A stretch of 64,000 bases of DNA from Candidatus Tectimicrobiota bacterium (GTDB taxonomy: Bacteria > Tectomicrobia > Entotheonellia > Entotheonellales > Entotheonellaceae). Under the pieces are notes generated by a model that worked only from the letters and a program-made list of their open reading frames with translations, was not told where the DNA came from and ran no database searches. The first letter of the stretch is position 1; each line of letters starts with the position of its first letter. Positions 58,450 to 64,000 of this stretch are shown here, piece after piece. The stretch spans positions 62,001 through 126,000 of the forward strand of contig BPKO01000006.1 in assembly GCA_026005175.1 (NCBI GenBank), read 5' to 3'. The translations under genes were made by a program, and so were the position numbers.

Positions 58450-59667
58450 CTACGGCGCCCCGGGGGCCAGGAGGCTACTGAAGAGGCGGTAGCCGCCCAG
58501 CCAGGTGCCCAGCAGGCTGCCCAGGCTGGGGAGAAGAAAGGCGAGGAAAATGCGCAGCAGGCGGTTCTGCCACCAGCGCCGCAGCCGGCGCACGTCCTCG
58601 GTGACGCTGCGCAGCTCGCGCACCCGCGGGGGCCGCACGTAAGCCTGCACCAAGGCGGTGACGTAGCCGGCCCCGATGACCGGGGTGAGGCTGGTAAGGG
58701 GCGCTGCCACAAAGGCCGCCAGCACGGTCAGCGGGTGCGCCAGCGCTGCCAGTGCCCCCAAGGCGCTGGGGATGCCGTTGACCAGGGTCCAGTACAGAAG
58801 GTTCTCTCCAACCACCGCCGCCCCCCGACGCCAGCCAAGGGCAAGCAAGGCGCCGACGACGAGCCCCGGCACCGCCCAGCGCAGCCAGATCCCCAGCCGG
58901 GAAGGCGGCGGCACGGCGGTGAGCGCCGCGAGGTCAACGGGCTGCGGGTGCTGCAGGGCACGGCGAATGCCCTCCACGTGCCCGGCGCCTACCACCGCCA
59001 CCAGCCGCTGGCCTGCGGCATTGCGAATGCAATGGGCCAAGTAGGCGTCGCGCTCGTCGATGAGCACCCGCTTCATGGTGGGCAGCGCCGCGCCCAGCTC
59101 TTGCAGAAAGGCCGTGAGCACGTCCTGCTGCCGCAGCTGGTGCAGGGTGGCTTCGCCAAGCTCGGGGGCATCGAAGAGACTGCCGAGCAAAACGGCAAGC
59201 AGGCGCAGCTTGTGGCGAAACGGGGTCAGGCGCCAGGCGCGCTGAAGGGTCACCCGCAGGTCGCGGTCGCATAGCACCACCGGAATGCCCCGCTGCTGCG
59301 CCAGGGCAATGGCTTCGAGCTGCTCGCTGCCGGGCAGCACCCCGAGCTGCGCGCCCAGCCGGTGCTGGTAAGCGGCCAGCAGCAAATTGACCAGCAGCAC
59401 GCCAAGGCGGCGCTGGCGAATGACGGTCTTGAGGTCGAGGTCCTCCCAGCGCCGCTGCTGGGTGAGGGCCGCGTAGCGCTGGGCGTCGAGCTCCACGCAC
59501 ACCGCGTCGGGCGCGCTCTGCGCGATCACCGCGCGCACCAGCTCTGCCGAAGCGCGCGACACGTGCGCCGTACCCACCAGTACCACCTCGCGCCCGTCAC
59601 AAGTCACCACCTGCACCTCAGGCGCCAGGTGCTGAAGCTGCACGGAGAGGGGTTCGGGAAGAGAAAT
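58450..59667 (-). CDS. TraB/PrgY-type membrane protein
   Basis: About 405 residues. The N-terminal globular half has DGREVVLVGTAHVSRASAEL (GTAHVS signature), DAVCVELDAQRYAALTQQRR, GIPVVLCDRDLRVTLQRAWR, and LVAVVGAGHVEGIRRALQH (GxGHxxG block); the C-terminal half has about five membrane helices. The family resembles TIKI/erythromycin-esterase-like metalloproteases and PrgY, and its substrate is unknown. No ATG or GTG is well placed: an AAGGAG lies 6 nt upstream of ATT at 59667, giving ISLPEPLSVQLQHL. Either ATT is the start or one base is wrong. A -10-like TATACT (minus, 59704-59699) lies upstream. Convergent to the Crp/Fnr gene. Confidence 0.8.
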   Translation of the reverse strand: MSLPEPLSVQLQHLAPEVQVVTCDGREVVLVGTAHVSRASAELVRAVIAQSAPDAVCVELDAQRYAALTQQRRWEDLDLKTVIRQRRLGVLLVNLLLAAYQHRLGAQLGVLPGSEQLEAIALAQQRGIPVVLCDRDLRVTLQRAWRLTPFRHKLRLLAVLLGSLFDAPELGEATLHQLRQQDVLTAFLQELGAALPTMKRVLIDERDAYLAHCIRNAAGQRLVAVVGAGHVEGIRRALQHPQPVDLAALTAVPPPSRLGIWLRWAVPGLVVGALLALGWRRGAAVVGENLLYWTLVNGIPSALGALAALAHPLTVLAAFVAAPLTSLTPVIGAGYVTALVQAYVRPPRVRELRSVTEDVRRLRRWWQNRLLRIFLAFLLPSLGSLLGTWLGGYRLFSSLLAPGAP

Positions 59668-59740
59668 GGCGGTCTCCTTCGCGCTGGTCGTTGCTGAGAG
59701 TATACAATCGCCGCCGCCCGCCACGCCACGCCTTCTCCAC

Positions 59741-59760
59741 TCTTTGCGCCAGCGCAAAGA
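59741..59760. promoter_or_regulatory. FNR/Crp-type palindrome upstream of nosZ
   Basis: TCTTTGCGCCAGCGCAAAGA has 9-bp arms and a core TTGCG, 4 nt, CGCAA with the spacing of FNR/DNR boxes (TTGAT-N4-ATCAA). It is 229 nt before the nosZ ATG and 74 nt from the TraB start. Confidence 0.55.
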
Positions 59761-59830
59761 CAGTCCTGTCGTTTCGTGCTACGTCCCCCGCCGCGACTGA
59801 CAGCCTGTCAAGGGACCGCGACAGCCTGTC
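59759..59830. promoter_or_regulatory. Three phased GACAG/CTGTC palindromes
   Basis: GACAG-TC-CTGTC (59759-59770), GACAG-C-CTGTC (59799-59809, extended by one bp each side) and GACAG-C-CTGTC (59820-59830). The last two start 21 bp apart and the first 40 bp earlier, about 2 and 4 helical turns, so all lie on the same face of DNA. Confidence 0.5.
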
Positions 59831-59903
59831 TGGCAGCCACGGGGAGGCCTGCGAGAAGCTGACGCAAGACGAAGAAAAACAATCTCTTAGGCTCAAAACG
59901 CGA

Positions 59904-59919
59904 TGGTACGGGGCTTGCA
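59904..59919 (+). promoter_or_regulatory. Sigma-54-like promoter of nosZ
   Basis: TGGTACG, 4 nt, TTGCA: matches TGGCACG-N4-TTGCA with one difference, and GG and GC are 10 nt apart. Start would be near 59931, 58 nt before the ATG at 59989. The gap 59668-59988 also holds the palindromes described above and no gene. Confidence 0.45.
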
Positions 59920-59988
59920 CTTATTCCCCGGCGGGCACACGCCGTGCCCGCAACCCCGCAAGAGCCTTTAGCACGAGGAGATTACTTC

Positions 59989-62024
59989 ATGCGACAGGAC
60001 CACAAGAAGACCTGGCTGTGGGGCGCAGGCATTGCCCTGGCCGCCCTGCTTGCCCTGGTGGGCGGGCTGTGGTTTGGGTCGCCGGCCCAGGCCCCAGCGC
60101 CCGAGCCTGAGCGGCGAGGCGGCAGCGGTGGCGCAGGCGCGTGGCCTCACCCCCGACGACGTGGTGGCGGCGCTTAAGACTTACGTGCCCACCGGCAAGT
60201 ACGATGACTACGTGATGTTCGCCTCGGGCGGCCATGCCGGGCAGGTGCTCGTCATCGGCCTGCCCTCGATGCGCCTGCTCAAGGTGATCGGCGTCTTCAC
60301 CCCTGAGCCTTGGCAGGGCTACGGCTACGGCGACAGGCACCAGGCGGTGCTCGCCGCCGGCGAAGGTCAAGGCAAGCCGCTGCGCTGGGGCGACACCCAC
60401 CACCCGGCGCTCAGCGAGACCAACGGCGACTACGACGGCCAGTTCCTCTTCATCAACGACAAGGCCAACGCCCGCGTGGCGGTCATCGACCTGCGCGACT
60501 TCGAAACCAAGCAGATCGTCAAGAACCCCATTGCGCTCAACGACCACGGCGGCACGTTCGTCACCCCCAACACCGAGTGGGTGATCGAAGGCGGGCAGTA
60601 CGCCGCCCCGCTGGGCGTGGGCTACGCCGCCCTCCGCGACTACAGCACCGCGTACCGGGGCATGGTGACCTTCTGGAAGTTCGACCGCCAGCAGGGACGC
60701 ATCCTGCCGGCAGTCCTTCTGCCATCGAGCTGCCGCCCTACTGGCAAGACCTGTGCGATGCCGGCAAGCAGGTCAGCGAGGGCTGGGTGTTCTGCAACTC
60801 GCTTCAACACCGAGATGGCCACCGGCGGCATCGAGGAGGGCAAGCCGCCTTTCGAGGCCGGCGCCTCGCAGCGCGACATGGACTACCTGCACGTGATCAA
60901 TCTGCGCAAGGCGGCCGAGGTGGTCGGGCCGGAAGTGCGGCGAAGATCAAGGGCTTCAGGGTGATCCCGCTGGCTACGGCGGTGGCCGAGGGGCTGCTTT
61001 ACTTCGTGCCCGAGCCCAAGAGCCCGCACGGCGTCGACGTGGCGCCCGACGGCAACTACCTGGTCGTTTCCGGCAAGCTCGACCCGCACGTCACCGTCTA
61101 CAGCTTCGAGAAGATCCAGGCGCCATCGCCCGCGGCGCCACGCGACGGACGACTACGGCGTGCCCATTCTGGACTTCGACGCCGTGGTCGAAGCCCAGGT
61201 AGAGGTGGGCCTGGGCCCCCTGCACACGCAGTTTGACGACAAGGGCTACGCCTACACCAGCCTCTTCCTCGACAGCGCCGTGGCGCGCTGGACCCTGGGC
61301 GGCCCGTATGCCAAGCAGCACCCCGACCGGCCTGGACCCTGGTGCACAAGATCCCCGTCCACTACAACGTCGGCCACATCGCCGCGGCCGAAGGCGACAC
61401 CGTGAGTCCCGACGGCAAGTACCTGGTGTCGCTCAACAAGTGGTCGGTGGACCGCTTCCTCACCGTGGGGCCGCTGCTGCCGCAGAACTTCCAGCTCATT
61501 GACATCGCCAGCCCGGAGCGCGCATGCAGCTGCTCTACGACATGCCCATCGGCATCGGGGAGCCGCACTACGCGCAGATCATCAAAGCCGACAAGCTGCC
61601 AGCCTGGGAGGTCTACCCCGACATCGGCTGGGATCCGCAGCGCCAGGCCAAGGATCCCAACGCCGCCCTGCCGGGCAAAGAGCGCGTGGAGCGCCGCGGC
61701 AAGACGGTGGAGATCTGGATGACGGCCATCCGCAGCCACTTCACGCCCGAGCGCATCGAGGTGCAGAAAGGGCGATCACGTCATCTGGCACATCACCAAC
61801 ATCGAGCGGGCCAAGGACGCCACGCACGGCTTTGCCCTGCCCGGCTACGACATCAACCTGAGCATCGAGCCGGGGAGACGGCGACGTTCGAGTTCGATGC
61901 CGATCAGGACGGGGTCTTCTCCTTCTACTGCACCGAGTTCTGCTCGGCGCTGCACCTGGAGATGACCGGCTATTTGCTGGTGAAGCCGACAGACCAAAGC
62001 GCCCAGGTGCTGCCTAACCGGTAA
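59989..62024 (+). CDS. nosZ: Nitrous oxide reductase, clade II (Sec-type; several frameshifts)
   Basis: Periplasmic multicopper enzyme that reduces N2O to N2. The signal [20 protein letters not shown] has no twin-arginine, as in clade II. CuZ-region histidines lie in [76 protein letters not shown], and [20 protein letters not shown] with [20 protein letters not shown]. The C-terminal cupredoxin has [20 protein letters not shown] and [20 protein letters not shown], the C-x3-C-x3-H-x2-M CuA site. Breaks near 60115, 60710, 60800, 60945, 61130, 61330, 61520, 61770 and 61875 are single-base indels with every motif kept. ATG 59989 follows GAGGAG. nosB and nosD follow. Confidence 0.9.
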
Positions 62025-62084
62025 TCCCTGGGGTCCGCAGGGCGCACCCGTGCTCTGCGGCCCCCCCACGAGAAAGGAGAGACC

Positions 62085-62750
62085 ATGGCCGAGACGCTGG
62101 AAAAGCTGCTGGGGCCGCGCACCCCGGCCGAGCTGATGGCCCAGCACCGCTGGCGCTACCGGCTGCCCACGCTGTTTATGGGTCTGGCCGGCTTCTGCCT
62201 GCTGGTGTCGATTTTTTTGCCGTACTGGCGCATGACCCTGCTCGCCCCGCAGTACCCGGGCGGGCTGCACGTGCACGTCTACGTCAACCGCCTCAGCGGC
62301 GACGTGCGCGAGATCGACCTGCTCAACCACTACATCGGCATGCGGCCGCTGGGAGAAGCGGCGCAGCTGGAGCGCTCGCTAAGCATTTTTGCCATTGCCG
62401 TGCTGGCCCTGCTGCTGGTGGCCACCGTTTACGTGCACAACCAGTTCGCTGCCCTGCTGTCGCTGCCGGCGATGCTCTTTCCCGCTATCTTTCTTGCCGA
62501 TCTCGCTTTCTGGCTGCGCAACTACGGGCAGAACCTCGACCCGCGCGCGCCGCTAAGCAGCGCCATCAAGCCCTTCGTGCCACCCCTGCTGGGCGAGGGC
62601 AGGGTGGGGCAGTTCCGCACCGTGGCCGCTCTGGACACCGGCTTTTACCTGGCCGCCTTGGCGGCACTGCTTATTCTCGTTGGCCTCTACTGCCACCGCC
62701 GCGCCTACAAGCCGCTGGTGGAGGCGCAGCTGGCCCAGGAAAGGGAGTAA
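62085..62750 (+). CDS. nosB: NosB-like membrane protein of clade II nos cluster
   Basis: A 221-residue integral membrane protein. Helices: LPTLFMGLAGFCLLVSIFLP, LSIFAIAVLALLLVATVYVH, LLSLPAMLFPAIFLADLAFW, and FYLAALAALLILVGLYCHRR, with a periplasmic loop GGLHVHVYVNRLSGDVREID. Clade II nos operons encode an unrelated-to-clade-I membrane protein, NosB, directly after nosZ; position and topology fit, and the sequence is not otherwise recognised. Its role is thought to be in nitrous-oxide respiration or NosZ maturation, unproven. ATG 62085 follows AAAGGAGA. The stop is 1 nt before nosD's GTG. Confidence 0.7.
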   Translation: MAETLEKLLGPRTPAELMAQHRWRYRLPTLFMGLAGFCLLVSIFLPYWRMTLLAPQYPGGLHVHVYVNRLSGDVREIDLLNHYIGMRPLGEAAQLERSLSIFAIAVLALLLVATVYVHNQFAALLSLPAMLFPAIFLADLAFWLRNYGQNLDPRAPLSSAIKPFVPPLLGEGRVGQFRTVAALDTGFYLAALAALLILVGLYCHRRAYKPLVEAQLAQERE

Positions 62751-62751
62751 C

Positions 62752-64000
62752 GTGCGCCGCGCTCGCTGCTGGGCTGTGGTGCTGGGGCTGCTGGTGGGGC
62801 TGCGCGCTCCGGGGTGGGCGCGCACCCTGGTGGTGTCGCCGCAAGGGCCTTTCACTACCCCGGCGGCGGCTCTCGCTGCTGCCCAAGCCGGCGATACCAT
62901 CGAGGTGCAAGGGGGCACCTACGCCGGGCCGCTGGTGGTGGACAAGCGGGTGCGGCTCGTCGGCCGCGACTGGCCGGTGCTCGACGGCGGCGGCCGCGGC
63001 ACGGTGGTCAAGCTGACCGCTGCCGGCATCGTCTTCAGCGGCTTTGTCATCCGCGGCAGCGGGGCCTCGCTCGACCAGGAAAACTCCGGTATCGCCGTAG
63101 AAGCGCCCGACGTGGTAGTGGCACACAACCGGCTCGCAGACACCCTCTTTGGCATTTACCTGCGCCAGGCACCAGGGAGTGTCATCCGCGGCAACGTTAT
63201 TGACGGCAAGGCGCTGCCCGTGCCGCGGCGCGGTGACGCCATCCGCGTCTGGTACAGCAACGGCGTGCACATCACCGGCAACACGGTGCGCCGCGGCCGC
63301 GACGTGGTGCTCTGGTATTCGACGGCCCTCAGCGTGCGCGACAACGTGGTCCAAGACGGCCGCTACGGCCTGCACTTCATGTACTGCGACGATGCCCGCA
63401 TCGAGCACAACCTGCTCAGCGGCAACTCCGTAGGGGCCTTTCTCATGTACAGCCGCCGGCTGCACCTGCACCGCAACACCATCGCCCACAACCGCGGCCC
63501 CAGCGGCTACGGGGTGGGGCTCAAGGACATGGACGATGCCGTGCTCGCGGCCAATCTCTTTTTGGACAACCGCGTCGGCGCCTTTGTCGACAACTCGCCG
63601 CGCGAAGTGACCAGCACCACCCGCTTTCAGGACAACGTCTTTGCCTTCAACGACACCGGCGTCAGCCTGCTGCCTTCGGTGCGGCGCAACTTCTTCAGCA
63701 ACAACAGCTTCATCGACAACGGCGAGCACGTGCAGGTGGCCGGCGGTGGGCAGCTGCGCGGCAACGTCTGGCGCGGCAACTTCTGGAGCGACTACGCCGG
63801 CTTTGACGCCGACGGCGACGGCACGGGCGACCTGCCTTACCGTGCCGAGCGCCTCTTCGAAGACCTGCTCGACCGCTATCCCTCGCTGCGCCTCTTTCTG
63901 GGAAGCCCGGCCGCGCAGGCCATCGACTTTGCAGCGCGCGCCTTCCCTCTGGTAAGGCCGCAGCCCAAGCTGGTGGACCCGGCACCGCGGATGGCCCCGG
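62752..64000 (+). CDS. nosD: NosD-type periplasmic copper-site maturation protein (partial, runs off the edge)
   Basis: GTG 62752 follows AAGGGAG. A Sec signal (VVLGLLVGLRAPGWA) precedes RTLVVSPQGPFTTPAAALAA and a right-handed beta-helix of CASH-type repeats: GIAVEAPDVVVAHNRLADTL, FGIYLRQAPGSVIRGNVIDG, VHITGNTVRRGRDVVLWYST, YGLHFMYCDDARIEHNLLSG, and SVGAFLMYSRRLHLHRNTIA. The LHFMY and FMY blocks are typical NosD features. It helps assemble the CuZ site of NosZ. No stop is reached at the window edge; the last residues are DPAPRM. Other nos genes probably continue beyond. Confidence 0.9.
   Translation, partial: MRRARCWAVVLGLLVGLRAPGWARTLVVSPQGPFTTPAAALAAAQAGDTIEVQGGTYAGPLVVDKRVRLVGRDWPVLDGGGRGTVVKLTAAGIVFSGFVIRGSGASLDQENSGIAVEAPDVVVAHNRLADTLFGIYLRQAPGSVIRGNVIDGKALPVPRRGDAIRVWYSNGVHITGNTVRRGRDVVLWYSTALSVRDNVVQDGRYGLHFMYCDDARIEHNLLSGNSVGAFLMYSRRLHLHRNTIAHNRGPSGYGVGLKDMDDAVLAANLFLDNRVGAFVDNSPREVTSTTRFQDNVFAFNDTGVSLLPSVRRNFFSNNSFIDNGEHVQVAGGGQLRGNVWRGNFWSDYAGFDADGDGTGDLPYRAERLFEDLLDRYPSLRLFLGSPAAQAIDFAARAFPLVRPQPKLVDPAPRMAP

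Noticed and set aside
59989-62024. nosZ as a decayed pseudogene
   Set aside because: All copper-ligand motifs are intact in the joined frames, and breaks are single-base indels like those in other regions of the window.

Overview
The window is about 64 kb of high-GC DNA (roughly two thirds G+C by eye) from a bacterium, densely coded with short operons on both strands. No rRNA, tRNA, CRISPR array, insertion sequence or replication origin was seen. A PEP-CTERM sorting signal, lipoprotein and Tat/Sec signals, F420/flavin-type LLM oxidoreductases, paired CaiB/BaiF CoA-transferases, a UGSC-type selenoprotein and clade II nitrous oxide reductase together suggest an uncultivated Gram-negative, metabolically versatile lineage (Methylomirabilota/Rokubacteria-, Tectomicrobia- or Deltaproteobacteria-like). 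The phylum cannot be fixed from this window.

Layout. 1-5.9 kb (minus strand): cobalamin genes (cobB, cobO), a PLP cysteine-synthase-like enzyme, a lipoprotein, an LLM oxidoreductase and a two-subunit CoA-transferase. 6-9.6 kb (plus): a lower-GC surface locus with a BNR/beta-helix protein ending in a dockerin-like module and a cohesin-like PEP-CTERM protein. 9.7-13.6 kb: MoaD/ThiS-like protein, nitrilase and two type III CoA-transferases. 13.65-14.43 kb: a vapBC toxin-antitoxin pair between two copies of a 27-bp repeat derived from the 3' end of the neighbouring methyltransferase gene. 14.4-16.6 kb (minus): methyltransferase and HisC-type aminotransferase. 16.7-25 kb (plus): epimerase, amidohydrolase, a biotin-dependent acyl-CoA carboxylase with an enoyl-CoA hydratase (a leucine/isovalerate-type liuBDC set), and a two-gene unit ending in a selenocysteine protein. 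25-30.7 kb: branched-chain-type ABC transporter and an LLM enzyme. 30.7-33.6 kb (minus): MetE-like protein and methylmalonyl-CoA mutase large subunit. 33.8-41.4 kb: tail-anchored repetitive coiled-coil protein, DUF362 protein, hybrid histidine kinase, HdrB-like CCG protein, acyl-CoA synthetase and another LLM enzyme.

41.6-64 kb is a respiration and transport region. A four-gene type II DMSO-reductase-family operon (molybdenum catalytic subunit, iron-sulfur subunit, heme b subunit, TorD-type chaperone) is followed by CBS-domain, universal-stress and receiver-domain signalling proteins, two peptide-type ABC transporter operons, a Crp/Fnr regulator, a TraB-family membrane protein, and nosZ-nosB-nosD, which runs off the right edge. 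The region in front of nosZ holds an FNR-like palindrome, three phased GACAG/CTGTC palindromes and a sigma-54-like promoter.

How the genes fit together: CoA-ester catabolism (CoA-transferases, ligase, carboxylase, hydratase, mutase) would feed electrons to anaerobic respiration (Mo enzyme, N2O reductase). Adenosylcobalamin made with CobO would serve the mutase.

Quality caveat: many genes are broken by single-base indels, although reading resumes in another frame with all family motifs intact. These clusters (8-11 kb, 19.5-21.5 kb, 42.2-43.2 kb, 60-62 kb) look like consensus errors rather than gene decay, so spans for those genes are composites across frames.
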